The notes under the pieces are model-generated. The model ran no database searches and was not told the origin of the DNA. It saw only the letters and a program-made list of their open reading frames with translations. From assembly GCA_035499555.1 (NCBI GenBank), contig DATJYO010000057.1:124001-188000 (forward strand): a stretch of DNA of 64,000 bases, given 5' to 3'. This stretch comes from Bog-159 sp035499555 (GTDB lineage Bacteria > Acidobacteriota > Terriglobia > Bryobacterales > Bryobacteraceae). Below, piece by piece: positions 51,839 through 62,000 of the stretch; within the stretch, counting starts at the first letter, position 1; each line of letters opens with the position of its first letter. The position numbers and the translations under genes are program-made.

Positions 51839-53764
51839 ATGTCCGTACGCGCCAATCCGTGGAAAGCGATCGCAGCCGCCGTGTTGCTCGCCTTCGCCGC
51901 TTCACCCTTCGCGTTACGCGCCCAGGACGACCCGGTGGCCGACCCCGGCGCTCCGGAGCGCGGGGTTGCCCGCATCAGCGTGATGGACGGCGAAGTGTCC
52001 GTGCGCCGCGGCGACACTGGCGAATGGGTGGCCGCCGCCCTCAACGCGCCCCTAATGGTGGAAGATCGCCTGGCCACCGGACAAGGCGCCCGCGCCGAGG
52101 TGCAGTTCGACTCCGCCAACCTGGTACGCGTCGGCGCCAACGCCGAGATTCGCCTGGCACAACTCGACTACGGCCACTACAACGTCCAGGTGGCCCACGG
52201 CACGGTGACTTTCCGGGTCTTGCGCGACTCCCGGTCGCAAGTGGAACTATCCACGCCAGCGGTTTCTATAAGACCTTTGCAGATAGGCGCTTACCGCGTG
52301 TTTGTGCAACCGGACGGTGAAGTTGAAATCACGGTGCGCCTGGGACAGGCTGAGATCTATACGCCGCGCGGCAGCCAGCAGTTGGAGGCGGGCCAGACCA
52401 TGCTGGTTCGCGGCGATCCGTCCGACCCCGAATTCCAGATCGTGAACGCCATCGCCCGGGATAAATGGGATGAGTGGAACGAAGAGCGCGACCGCGAGAT
52501 GCTTGGCTCCACCAGCTATCAGAATGTACCGCCGGACGTGTACGGCTCCGAAGATCTGGACAACAACGGCCGCTGGGTGGACATGCCATCCTACGGCGAA
52601 GTCTGGACGCCCGAAGTCGGACCGGATTGGGCCCCGTATCAGAACGGCCGCTGGGTCTGGGAGGATTACTACGGGTGGACCTGGGTCAGTAACGACCCCT
52701 GGGGTTGGGCGCCGTTTCACTACGGCCGGTGGTTTTGGGCCGCACCCTACGGCTGGTGCTGGTATCCGGGCGGCTTCGGCGCACATTATTGGTCGCCGGC
52801 GTTGGTCGCTTTCTTCGGCTTTGGCCCCGGCGTCGGCGTCGGTTTCGGATTCGGCAATATCGGGTGGGTTGCGTTGGCTCCGTTTGAGCCGCTCTACGCC
52901 TGGTGGGGACGCGGCTTTTACGGCGGTTACCGCAATCCGGCGTTCTTCAACCGCGGCATTAATGTCACCAACGTAAGCATCACAAACGTCTACCGTAATG
53001 CTCGCGTGGGGAACGCCGTCGTAGGGCTTCCGGCGGGCGATTTCAGGGCAGGGCATTTCAGCAATCTGGTGCACGTCTCGCCCACCACCATCCGTCAGGC
53101 CGGCCTGGTGCGCGGCCAACTCCCGGTAGCGCCGACCTCGGCCAGCCTGCGGTTCTCCAGCCGCGCGACGGCCTACACGCCGCGATCGGCGGGAAATAAT
53201 GTAAGGTTCTTCAGCCACAATACGCCCGCTCCGGTGCATCGCGTGGCCTTCGGCGAGCAGCAGCGCTCCATGCTGCAGTACAGCCGCCAGCCGGTGACTG
53301 CCGGTTCTCGCAGCGTCACCGCGCCCGTTGGCGGCGGCTGGCGCAACGTACCCAGCCCGGCGGCGCGCAGCCTGTCCGAGCCGCGCACGGAGCCGCGTAC
53401 CGTAACGCCCGGCGTAGGATCGGTCAATTCCGGCGGTTGGCGGCCGATCAATCCGCCGCCCGCGGCTGCGCCGGCCCAGCGCGACAGCCCCTGGCAGCGC
53501 TTCGGCGAGCCGCGCAGCCCATCGGCGCCGCGCGCCTATCCGACCGGCTTGAGCGCGCCGCGCGGTTATTCGCAGCCGGGCAGCGTCTATCGTCCAGGCG
53601 CCGCGCCGGCTAACAACGGCAATCGTCCGCAGTCGCTGCGGGTCTCGCCATCGGTGGTGCACGAACGATCCACGCCCCGGAGCGAAGGCGGCGGCGGCCG
53701 GGGTTCGCATCCGTCCGGCGGCGGCAGTCGCGGCGGCGGTTCGCACGGTGGAGGACATCACTAG
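51839..53764 (+). CDS. Exported FecR-domain / DUF6600-like Trp- and Gly-rich protein
   Basis: About 641 residues from ATG 51839, which starts a normal signal peptide (WKAIAAAVLLAFAASPFALRA); a GTG 81 nt earlier keeps the frame. Residues about 35-190 are a FecR-like beta domain (GVARISVMDGEVSVRRGDTGEWVAA to VRLGQAEIYTPRGSQQLEAGQ). The middle is a striking aromatic region with WVDMPSYGEVWTPEV, YQNGRWVWEDYYGWTWV, DPWGWAPFHYGRWFWA and YGWCWYPGGFGAHYWSP, as in DUF6600. The last 250 residues are low-complexity, rich in Pro, Arg, Ser and Gly, ending in Gly/His repeats. It is probably exposed outside the cytoplasmic membrane. The function is unknown. A rho-independent terminator follows 19 nt after the stop. 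Confidence 0.82.
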   Translation: MSVRANPWKAIAAAVLLAFAASPFALRAQDDPVADPGAPERGVARISVMDGEVSVRRGDTGEWVAAALNAPLMVEDRLATGQGARAEVQFDSANLVRVGANAEIRLAQLDYGHYNVQVAHGTVTFRVLRDSRSQVELSTPAVSIRPLQIGAYRVFVQPDGEVEITVRLGQAEIYTPRGSQQLEAGQTMLVRGDPSDPEFQIVNAIARDKWDEWNEERDREMLGSTSYQNVPPDVYGSEDLDNNGRWVDMPSYGEVWTPEVGPDWAPYQNGRWVWEDYYGWTWVSNDPWGWAPFHYGRWFWAAPYGWCWYPGGFGAHYWSPALVAFFGFGPGVGVGFGFGNIGWVALAPFEPLYAWWGRGFYGGYRNPAFFNRGINVTNVSITNVYRNARVGNAVVGLPAGDFRAGHFSNLVHVSPTTIRQAGLVRGQLPVAPTSASLRFSSRATAYTPRSAGNNVRFFSHNTPAPVHRVAFGEQQRSMLQYSRQPVTAGSRSVTAPVGGGWRNVPSPAARSLSEPRTEPRTVTPGVGSVNSGGWRPINPPPAAAPAQRDSPWQRFGEPRSPSAPRAYPTGLSAPRGYSQPGSVYRPGAAPANNGNRPQSLRVSPSVVHERSTPRSEGGGGRGSHPSGGGSRGGGSHGGGHH

Positions 53765-53782
53765 GCGTCAGTTTCTTCCCTC

Positions 53783-53823
53783 GGGTCCGCATCCGCAATA
53801 CGAGGTGCGGGCCCGTTTTTTTT
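53783..53823 (+). terminator. Rho-independent terminator after the FecR/DUF6600-like gene
   Basis: A 9-bp stem GGGTCCGCA (53783-53791) pairs with TGCGGGCCC (53806-53814), with one G-T pair and a 14-nt loop. It is followed by G and a run of eight T (53816-53823). It begins 19 nt after the stop codon at 53764. Confidence 0.85.
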
Positions 53824-54097
53824 GCTTTTGCGCTAAGCTTAGGACCCATGGCTACAAGAAGGACGCAGCAGCGGTCGAGTTCGCGCGGGGCGGGACCCCG
53901 CGCCACCTTCGATTGCATCTATGCTGGTCTGAGCTACAGTCATGGGTGGGTCGCCATTCAGGCCCTGCAAGGCGTGGGTGGGGTCCCATTGCAATAAGTT
54001 GACATAATATCCGTTATCGGAATCACTATATCCCGTAACGCTGCTGACCAATTTCCCCAAAAAAAGCGTACAATAATCCACAAATGTGGAGTTAATT
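53824..54097 (+). other. Gene-free stretch with a strong hairpin and an AT-rich upstream region
   Basis: Together with the terminator this makes a gap of 333 nt. It holds a perfect 8-bp hairpin, GCGCGGGG (53883-53890) and CCCCGCGC (53896-53903), with a 5-nt loop and no T run. From about 53990 the sequence turns AT-rich toward the lipoprotein gene. A consensus -35 TTGACA (53999-54004) has no -10 box at 16-18 nt. An 80-codon frame on the minus strand (54081-53839) has no coding character. No RNA gene was recognised. Confidence 0.5.
54069..54074 (+). promoter_or_regulatory. Candidate -10 box of the lipoprotein gene
   Basis: TACAAT (five of six consensus bases) lies 23 nt before the ATG at 54098 and would give a leader of about 16-17 nt that just includes the GGAG ribosome-binding site. 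No good -35 box is placed at 16-18 nt. Confidence 0.4.
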
Positions 54098-55528
54098 ATG
54101 CGAAACTCCTATTCCCTGCACCTGCTGCGATTTCTTCCCGTCGTCATCGGGCTCTCGATCGTAACAGGGTGCGCCAGCGTGAACCGCCATGTCTCGGTCC
54201 TCTCACCAGGCGCCCTGACCCACGCGAAAGACTTCGACGTTGACAATCTACCCAGGTACCGGGACACCGCGTGTGCCTATCGCGTCGCGGTCCACGAAAA
54301 AGTCGCGGATATGAATACCAGCCCCGGCGCCAAGGCCGGCCCTCTCAAATGTCTCTTGGACCAAGCCGTCAATGACCAGATCGCCAAGCCCGAAAATGCC
54401 AAAGTGCTTCGAAACCAGATCGTCGACGACCTTCGAACCAATATAGACCACGTTTACAACGAGTACCTCCAGGTTCTGTATACCGGTAAGGGCGTCGAGG
54501 GCCTGGCGTTTGACATTACCAACCTGGGCCTGACCGCGGCTTCCACCATCACTCTGGTCTCGCGGACCAAGACGATCCTCTCCGCCCTTGCCACCGGGTT
54601 GGGCGGCGTGGGGCTCTCCGTCGACAAGAATTTCTTTGGACAGCAGACCTTCGCGGCACTGGCCGCCGCCATGCAAGCGCGCAGGGATCTGGCCCGCAAC
54701 ACCATTCTCAAGAACGAGCAGCTCGGCGTGGATGTCTATTCGCTGGATATGGCGCGGGACGACCTGGTGGCCTATTTCTACTGCGGAACTCTGCCGGGGG
54801 CCATCCAGGAAGTTCAGCAGGAAGCTTCCGCCAAATCCACCGCCGTCACCGCGGGAGCAGCGGCCAGCACCGCGGCGAAGCTCGCCTTCACGGGCACCCC
54901 TGCCTCCGGCGCCGCCGGCGCCCCCATTGCCATCGAGGTGCAAGTCCAGGATTCCAGCGGCGTGCTCGTAGCGTCGGCCACCAACTCGATCGCGTTGACA
55001 GCTCCCCCTTCGTCCGGCGCCAGCGGGAACCTCACCCAGTCCGCGGCTGCCGGCGTGGCCGTGTTCTATCTGACGTTTGCGGCCACCGGCTCGGTCCAGC
55101 TCAGCGCCTCATCCAACGGATTACAGAACGCCACGAGCAGCCCGATCCAAATCGCGACGCCGCCGACCCGGCGGGGATCCGCAACCGCGCTGGAATTCGT
55201 CAAGCCATCTCCAACCTGGGTCCTGCACGGTATTCCCGGCTCGCCGGTCACCGTAATGGTCAAGGTCATGAGCGGTGATGTGCTGGTCAACGACGACAAC
55301 CGGAAGATCACCATTTCCAGTTCGCCCGCCGGGGCAACCAACTCAACGGGAGACTTGACCGTTGCCGCCCAAAACGGCGTGGCCTCATTCAATCTGAGCT
55401 TTGCCGCCGCCGGCAGTTACTCACTCACGGCAACCGGCGGCGGGCTCAGCCCCGCATCCGGAGTCTCTGTCTCGATTGCGGCTCCGGCTTCAGCCACCTT
55501 GCCTGTAACCACCGTGGGGATCCATTAG
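54098..55528 (+). CDS. Lipoprotein with N-terminal helical domain and two Ig-like (Big-type) domains
   Basis: 476 residues from ATG 54098, which has GGAG 6 nt upstream (the GTG at 54086 is less likely). A lipoprotein signal peptide ends in the lipobox IVTGC, with the lipidated Cys at 25. Residues 30-255 are mostly helical (QIVDDLRTNIDHVYNEYLQVLYTGKGVEGLAFDITNLGLTAASTITL), with a membrane-like amphipathic centre, and match no family I know. Two similar beta domains follow: KLAFTGTPASGAAGAPIAIEVQVQD and ATALEFVKPSPTWVLHGIPGSPVTVMV, each ending in an AGVAVFYLTFAATGS/NGVASFNLSFAAAGS motif, as in bacterial Ig-like (Big/invasin) repeats. A Ser/Ala/Thr-rich linker joins the parts. Probably outer-membrane anchored and exposed. 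Confidence 0.78.
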   Translation: MRNSYSLHLLRFLPVVIGLSIVTGCASVNRHVSVLSPGALTHAKDFDVDNLPRYRDTACAYRVAVHEKVADMNTSPGAKAGPLKCLLDQAVNDQIAKPENAKVLRNQIVDDLRTNIDHVYNEYLQVLYTGKGVEGLAFDITNLGLTAASTITLVSRTKTILSALATGLGGVGLSVDKNFFGQQTFAALAAAMQARRDLARNTILKNEQLGVDVYSLDMARDDLVAYFYCGTLPGAIQEVQQEASAKSTAVTAGAAASTAAKLAFTGTPASGAAGAPIAIEVQVQDSSGVLVASATNSIALTAPPSSGASGNLTQSAAAGVAVFYLTFAATGSVQLSASSNGLQNATSSPIQIATPPTRRGSATALEFVKPSPTWVLHGIPGSPVTVMVKVMSGDVLVNDDNRKITISSSPAGATNSTGDLTVAAQNGVASFNLSFAAAGSYSLTATGGGLSPASGVSVSIAAPASATLPVTTVGIH

Positions 55529-55544
55529 GAACCCGCTGGCCGCC

Positions 55545-57752
55545 TCAATACCAGACCGGCACCGGCTCGCCCTTGATCTTGTGAATCGCCTCCTCCGCCG
55601 TGTAGCTGACCCGGTGCATGTGGAGCGCCTGCTCCAGCGCCGGCAGCGCGCCGGCCGCCGCCGGACCGATGTTGCCCAGCGCCGCCGCTACGCTGCGCAG
55701 CACGAATACCACCTGCTCCTTGCCGCCCGCCAGGTGCCGGCCGAGGACTTCCACCGCCGGCCGGCCGGCCGGGCCCAAGCTTCCTAACGCATCCGCGGCC
55801 AGCGCGCGCACCGATGGCTCCGGATCGTCAAGCGCCTTCAAGAGTCCCGGCACGGCGTTCGCCGCCGCCGGACCCATGCTCCGCAAAGCCACCGCGGACA
55901 AGCTGCGCACGCGCAGGTTCGGATCCGCCAGCGTCCGTTCCAGGGCCGGCACGGCGCTCGCTGCTCCCTTCCCCATTTGCGACAGCGCCCACACCGCCGC
56001 CGCCCGCACCTCCGCCCGCGGATCGCCCAGCGCCCTCGCCACATCGCCCACCGCGGGCGCGGCGTCTTCGCCGAAGGCCCCTACGGCGCGCAGCAGCGCC
56101 GCCCGCTCCGCCCCCGTCCGTTCCTGCCCATCCAGCGCGCGCCGGTAGCTCTGCAACCCAACGCCCCGATACACCGGCGCGCCACTCGCGACAGCGCCTC
56201 CCGCCGGCAACAGCGGACCTTCCGGCGTGCCCGATCCCTCCGGCACCCGCTCCAGCACCACATCGTTGATGCCGAAGTTGTACCCCGCCGAGCGGCTGTC
56301 CTTGCCCACACACAGAAAGCTCAATTCGTGCCGGCCGGCCGTCAGATTCAGCCACCCCAGCGGTTGATCCACGGCCACGAACACTTCGGGCTGGTAACCG
56401 TGAAACACAGGCGCCGCCGACAAGGGGATCTCCGACGTGGCGGCCTGGCGGTTGTCCACATTCGGCAGCTTGCCGTCGAAAAGCGCGATGTAATCCCCGT
56501 AGTCGGGCGCCTGCGCCAGGCGCGTCAGAACCTCGTACCGCCCCGCCTGCCGCACGTCGATCGGGACATTGATCCGCGCGCCCTTCTCCTGCGCCTCGAA
56601 GAACAGCAGATCCCGGCCCCAGTCCACTTCGCGCTGCACGGCGGCCTTCCCGTTGGTGGTGGTGACCTCCGCCAGCGAATCTTCCACCGCGATCTGTTCG
56701 GCGTTGCCCAGCGGCAGGCGCGCTTCACCATAGGGCGGCTCCGGCAAGCCTTCGTTTACGCCCTTCTGATACCAGAAGGCCACGCTCGAGAAATAGTCCG
56801 GACGCTCTTCGAAGCCCGAACGCAGCGAGCCGTCCGCGTTGTAGGTCCAGCCCGCGTGCTCGATGCCGGCCCACAGCGACCTGGTGAACGGCACCGGATC
56901 TGGAATGTGCCAGCGGTAGCCGGTCAGCCGGGCGCCTACCAGTTCTCCTTCCGCCACCGGCGTGCCGCTCCACAGCCCGCAGGAGACGCGCAGCCCCCAG
57001 GCTTCGTTGACATAGTCTTCCGTGCCCGTCCCCAGAATCTGCGGATGCCGCGCGCCATCCACATAAAAGAGGTCGTCGCCTTCGCCGAACCATCCGATCT
57101 GCGCCTGGATGACGTTCAGGACCGTGCCCACGTAGTGTCCCGCTCCCTTGATGTTCAGGAACTCGTAGTTCTTGCCTTTGACGGCGGGCCGCTCCTGCCG
57201 GTAGTAGGCATGGAAGTAAGCCACGTCCGCCGGCAGCGACGGGTGATGCTGCCAATCGACGTGATAGTAGAACATGGTCACGGGACGGTTGCCTTCGTCC
57301 GTTACCGTGATCCTGCAGGAGACCCGGAACGGCATCGGCCAGTAGCTGTTCTTGGCCCTGCCGAACGAGCTGTCGCGGATCACCATCGAATCCAGGTTGC
57401 GCTCGTAGCCGTGTCCCACGCCGAAGAAATCGCCCACCGGAGCGTCCACGGCGGGCGTCTTCTTGCCGTCGTAATACACGCGCAGGCGCAGCAGCCGCGG
57501 CCAGGCGAACTCGTTGTCGGCCACCGTCAGCCAGATGTGGCTCACCACGCCCGGCCCGCGCAGGTCGGCCATGACGTAAGTCTCGCCCGGCATGATCCGC
57601 TTGCTGTCGTCGTTGCTGCCGACGAACCGGTTGCCGCTGGAGACCCGGTGGGCGGAGTAGGTCTTCATGCGCGGCAGATCCAACAGGCTGAAGGGACCAG
57701 CCTGCGCGGCCGCGTACGCTGGGAGCACCAGGAGGAGCACGCATGATTTCAT
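55545..57752 (-). CDS. GH172 (DUF2961) enzyme with C-terminal HEAT-like repeats
   Basis: 735 residues with a signal peptide (SCVLLLVLPAYAAA). Residues about 20-370 are DUF2961, now glycoside hydrolase family 172: SSGNRFVGSNDDSKRIMPGETYVMADLRGPGVVSHIW, FYYHVDWQHH, GWFGEGDDLFYVDG and ILGTGTEDYVNEAWG, the last containing the conserved acidic residues. GH172 enzymes cleave or rearrange alpha-D-fructofuranosides or related furanosides. A carbohydrate-binding-like middle (RINVPIDVRQAGRYEVLTRLAQ) follows. From about 545 there are four HEAT/PBS-like repeats, such as DPRAEVRAAAVWALSQMGKGAAS and DPEPSVRALAADALGSLGPAG. The fusion with HEAT repeats suggests docking to a partner. It converges with the lipoprotein gene across 16 nt. 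Confidence 0.87.
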   Translation of the reverse strand: MKSCVLLLVLPAYAAAQAGPFSLLDLPRMKTYSAHRVSSGNRFVGSNDDSKRIMPGETYVMADLRGPGVVSHIWLTVADNEFAWPRLLRLRVYYDGKKTPAVDAPVGDFFGVGHGYERNLDSMVIRDSSFGRAKNSYWPMPFRVSCRITVTDEGNRPVTMFYYHVDWQHHPSLPADVAYFHAYYRQERPAVKGKNYEFLNIKGAGHYVGTVLNVIQAQIGWFGEGDDLFYVDGARHPQILGTGTEDYVNEAWGLRVSCGLWSGTPVAEGELVGARLTGYRWHIPDPVPFTRSLWAGIEHAGWTYNADGSLRSGFEERPDYFSSVAFWYQKGVNEGLPEPPYGEARLPLGNAEQIAVEDSLAEVTTTNGKAAVQREVDWGRDLLFFEAQEKGARINVPIDVRQAGRYEVLTRLAQAPDYGDYIALFDGKLPNVDNRQAATSEIPLSAAPVFHGYQPEVFVAVDQPLGWLNLTAGRHELSFLCVGKDSRSAGYNFGINDVVLERVPEGSGTPEGPLLPAGGAVASGAPVYRGVGLQSYRRALDGQERTGAERAALLRAVGAFGEDAAPAVGDVARALGDPRAEVRAAAVWALSQMGKGAASAVPALERTLADPNLRVRSLSAVALRSMGPAAANAVPGLLKALDDPEPSVRALAADALGSLGPAGRPAVEVLGRHLAGGKEQVVFVLRSVAAALGNIGPAAAGALPALEQALHMHRVSYTAEEAIHKIKGEPVPVWY

Positions 57753-57856
57753 AGAGGTGCATTGTACAGGGCGGCTGCCGCACCGGCAACTCGAAATTCA
57801 GGGCGCGCCGGCGAGCCGCATGATAAAGTTAGTTTGGATAGCGGATTTACGCAGAG

Positions 57857-59065
57857 TTGAAGGCCTTGAACTACAATTCCAAGTTGGCCGCCGCCGCCTT
57901 GTGCGCCGGGTCGTGCCTGGCGGCCGGATGCGCGGGTAAAGGTGCGCCGTCGCCGCGCAAAGCCGAGGCGGTGCCCGTGGTAGTGGCCACGGTGAATCAG
58001 AGAACCGTTCCGGTGGATATCCTGGCGGTCGGCAACGTGGAGGCCTACGCCACCATTACCGTCAAGTCGCAGGTCGGCGGCGAGCTGACCGAGGTGCATT
58101 TCCAGGAAGGCGACTTCGTCAAAAAAGGTGCGATTCTGTTCACCATCGATCGCCGGCTGCTGGAAGCCCAGGTGAAGCAGGCCGAAGCCACCCTGGCGCG
58201 CGATAAGGCTCAGCTTACCCAGGCGGACGCCAACCTGGCCCGCGACAGGGCCCAGCAGAAATACGCCCACGACCAGGCCGCGCGCTATCGCAACCTCTTT
58301 CAGAAGGGCGTCATCTCGCGCGAGCAGTACGACCAATACCAGACCAGCTCCGATGTTCAGACCGCGGCGGTGAACGCCGACCAGGCGGCCCTGGAGAGTG
58401 CCCGCGCGGCGGCGGGCGCCGACGAAGCCGCGCTGCGCAACATCCAGGTGCAGCTTTCCTACACCCTGATCCGCAGCCCCATCGATGGCCGTACGGGCAA
58501 CCTCATGATCAAGCAGGGCAACGTGGTGAAGGCCAACGACGCCGACCTGGTCACCATCAACCAATTGGAGCCCATCTACGTCACGTTCACCGTCCCGGAA
58601 GCGCGCCTGGCGGATATCAAGCGCTACATGACCCAGGGCAAGGTCAGGGTGCTGGCGGCCGCACCGGAGAGCACCGAAGTCGAAACCGGCGACCTGACCT
58701 TCATCGACAACACCGTGGATGCCACTACCGGCGCCATCAAGCTGAAGGGGACTTTCGTCAATGCCAGCCATAAGCTGTGGCCGGGGCTGTTCGTGCGCGT
58801 CACCGTACGCCTGGGCGCGCAGCGGGATGCCTTGCTGGTGCCCACCCAGGCCGTGCAGAGCGGCCAGGACGGCCAGTTCGTGTTCGTGGTCAAGCGCGAT
58901 ATGACCGTGGACGCCCGCCCGGTAGTGCCCGGCTCGCGCATCGACAAGGAACAGGTGATCGAAAAAGGATTGCAATTCGGCGAAACCGTGGTGACCGAGG
59001 GGCAGGTGCGCTTGGTGCCAGGCGTCCGCGTCAAGGTCCTGGACCGCGGCCGCACGCCTGGATAA
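57857..59065 (+). CDS. RND efflux periplasmic adaptor (membrane fusion protein), lipoprotein
   Basis: 402 residues from a TTG start (a second TTG at 57866 is possible). The signal peptide has a lipobox, CLAAGC, with the lipid-bearing Cys at 25, as in AcrA/MdtA-type adaptors. Then follow the barrel-sandwich half GNVEAYATITVKSQVGGELTEVHFQEGDFVKKGAILFTID, an alpha-helical hairpin (about 90-180, rich in Ala, Gln and Asp), the second lipoyl half LSYTLIRSPIDGRTGNLMIKQGNVVKANDADLV, a beta-barrel and a membrane-proximal domain. It would link the inner membrane pump encoded next to an outer membrane channel. No TolC-type gene is in the window. The pump starts 20 nt downstream. Confidence 0.93.
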   Translation: MKALNYNSKLAAAALCAGSCLAAGCAGKGAPSPRKAEAVPVVVATVNQRTVPVDILAVGNVEAYATITVKSQVGGELTEVHFQEGDFVKKGAILFTIDRRLLEAQVKQAEATLARDKAQLTQADANLARDRAQQKYAHDQAARYRNLFQKGVISREQYDQYQTSSDVQTAAVNADQAALESARAAAGADEAALRNIQVQLSYTLIRSPIDGRTGNLMIKQGNVVKANDADLVTINQLEPIYVTFTVPEARLADIKRYMTQGKVRVLAAAPESTEVETGDLTFIDNTVDATTGAIKLKGTFVNASHKLWPGLFVRVTVRLGAQRDALLVPTQAVQSGQDGQFVFVVKRDMTVDARPVVPGSRIDKEQVIEKGLQFGETVVTEGQVRLVPGVRVKVLDRGRTPG

Positions 59066-59085
59066 GGGTTTCGGCACGAGGCGCC

Positions 59086-62000
59086 ATGAACGTATCCGAG
59101 ATCTTCATTCGCCGGCCCATCGCCACCAGCCTCTTGATGCTGGCCATCGCCCTGTTCGGCCTGGTGGCCTACCGGGCCCTGCCGGTCAGCGACCTGCCCA
59201 ACGTGGACTTTCCCACCCTGGTGGTCACCGCCAGCCTGCCCGGCGCCAATCCCGACACCATGGCTTCGGCCGTCGCTACTCCGCTGGAGCGCCAGTTCTC
59301 GACTATCGCCGGGCTGGACACCATGAGCTCCACGAGTTCGCTCGGCGTCACCCTGGTCACCTTGCAGTTCGATCTCAGCCGCAATCTGGACGGCGCGGCG
59401 GTGGACGTGCAAACCGGCATCACCCAGGCCTCTCCGTACCTGCCCCCCGGCATGCCGACGCCGCCCACGTTTCGCAAGGTCAACCCCGCCGATCAGCCGA
59501 TCCTGTACCTGGCCCTCACCTCGCCTACGTTGCCGCTCTACACCCTCGACGAGTACGCCGAAACCACCATCGCGCAGCGCATCTCCATGATCAACGGCGT
59601 GGCGCAGGTTTCCGTCTTCGGCGCCCAGAAGTACGCCGTGCATGCGCAGATGGATCCGCGCCTCCTGGCCGCCAAGCAGATCGGCATCGACGAGGTGGAA
59701 AGCGCCATTCAGAAGTGGAACGTCAATCTGCCGACCGGAACGCTGTTCGGCCAGAACAACGCTTTCACGGTGCTGGCCAACGGACAGCTCATGAGCGCGG
59801 CCCAATACCGGCCCCTGGTGGTCGCCTACCGCAACGGCGCGCCCGTACGCCTGGAACAGTTGGGCCGCGTGATCGACAGCGTGGAAGACGACAAAACAGC
59901 TTCCTGGTTCTACAGCAGACACGAAGCCGGCCGGCGCTCCATGATTCTGGCCATTCAGCGCCAGCCCGGCACCAATACCGTGGAAGTCACCAATTCCATC
60001 AAGCGCCTGCTGCCGGTCTTTGAGGCCCAGATGCCGCCCTCGGTCCAGATGCACATCCTCTACGACCGGTCGCTGAGCATCCGCGAGTCGTTCAACGACG
60101 TGCAGTTCACTTTGCTGCTGACCCTGGGCCTGGTGATCATGGTGATCTTCCTGTTCCTGCGGAACCTCTCCGCCACCGCCATCCCCAGCCTGGCCCTGCC
60201 CTTCTCCATCATCGGCACATTCTCCATCATGTACCTGCTCGACTTCAGCCTCGACAACCTGTCCATGATGGCCCTGATCCTGTGCGTCGGATTCGTGGTG
60301 GACGACGCCATCGTGATGCTCGAGAATATCGTGCGCCACATGGAAATGGGTGTGGCGCCCATGCAGGCGTCCTTCGAGGGGTCCCGCGAAATCGGTTTCA
60401 CCATCGTCTCCATGACCCTGTCGCTGGCCGCCGTATTCATCCCCGTGCTGTTCATGGGCGGCATTCTGGGCCGGCTGTTCAAGGAATTCGCCGTCACCAT
60501 CTGCGCCGCGATTCTCATTTCCGGCCTGGTTTCGGTGACCCTCACCCCCATGCTGTGCTCCCGCTTCCTGCGCGTGCGGCATGGCGCCGCCCATGGCTCC
60601 CTGTATGGTCTGACGGAACGATTTTTTGACGGTATGCTGGCCGGCTACGATCGCAGCCTGCAGGCCGTGCTGCGCCACCGTCCGGTCATGATGATCTTGT
60701 TTGCGGCCATCCTGGCGGCTACCGGCTGGCTCTTCGTCAAGGTCCCCAAGGGATTCATTCCGGACCAGGATAACGACCAGATCTTCGTCGTTACCGAAGC
60801 CGCCCAAGGCACCTCGTTCGAGCAGATGAAGGCTTACCAGAGGCTCATCTCGGATGTGGGCATTCACGATCCCAACGTGGAGGAGTTCATGTCCAGCGTG
60901 GGCGGCACTTCCGCCGCCAGCCTGGGAGGGCCGAACTTCGGCCGCATGTTCTTCCACCTGACGCCGCGCGCCCAACGCGCCCTGGACGTCACCCGGGTGA
61001 TGGAGGAGTTGCGTCCCAAGCTGTCCGGTTTTCCGGGCGTGCGCGTCTTCATGCAGAATCCTCCTACGATTCGCATCGGCGGCCAGTTGACCAAGAGTCT
61101 CTACCAGGTGACCATGCAGGGTCCGGACACCGCGGAGCTTTACCGCGAGGCGCAACGCCTGGAGCGGGACGCCGCGCGGCTGCCGGGCTTGCAGGACGTG
61201 ACCAGCGATCTGCAGATCAAGAATCCGCAGGTGCACATCGAAATCGACCGCGACAAGGCCGCCGCCGTGAACGTCAGTGCGGCGCAGATCGAGAGCGCGC
61301 TCTACGATGCCTACGGTCCGCACTGGATCTCCACCATCTACGCGCCCATCAATCAATACAAGGTCCTGCTGGAGCTGATGCCGCAATACCAGGCCACCGC
61401 GGATGCCATTTCCCTGATCTATCTGCGCTCCGGCAGCGGCAAGCTGGTGCCAATCGACACGGTCACCCGCATGACCCGCGAGAGCGGTCCGCAGACAATT
61501 AATCACTTCGGCCAACTGCCGGCGGTGACGGTGTCGTTCAACCTGAAACCGGGCGCGTCGCTGGGCGACGCCGTCGGCGGCATTCAGGGTTTGATCGATC
61601 GTCTGCCGGCCACCATCAGCGCCAATTTTCAGGGCACCGCCAAAGCCTTCCAGAGCTCGCTGGGCAATCTGTGGCTGCTGCTGATCATCGCCATCCTGGT
61701 GGTCTACATCGTGCTCGGCATCCTGTACGAGAGCTACATTCACCCCATCACCATTCTCTCCGGCCTGCCATCCGCGGGCTTCGGCGCCCTGCTGACCCTG
61801 TACCTGTTTCACATCGACCTCAGCATCTACGCATTCGTCGGGCTCATCATGCTGATCGGGATCGTGAAGAAGAACGCCATCATGCAGATCGACTTCGCCC
61901 TGGCCGCCGAGCGCCAAGAGGGTAAGACCCCTATGGAGGCTATCTATTCCGGCTGCCTGATCCGTTTCCGGCCGATCATGATGACCACCATGGCGGCGCT

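Noticed and set aside
53999..54032. Consensus -35 TTGACA followed by TATATC
   Set aside because: The spacing is 22 nt, too long for a sigma70 promoter; the TACAAT at 54069 fits the gene start better.
53839..54081. 80-codon minus-strand frame in the gap before the lipoprotein gene
   Set aside because: No ribosome-binding site or recognisable domain, and it overlaps the hairpin region; treated as non-coding.
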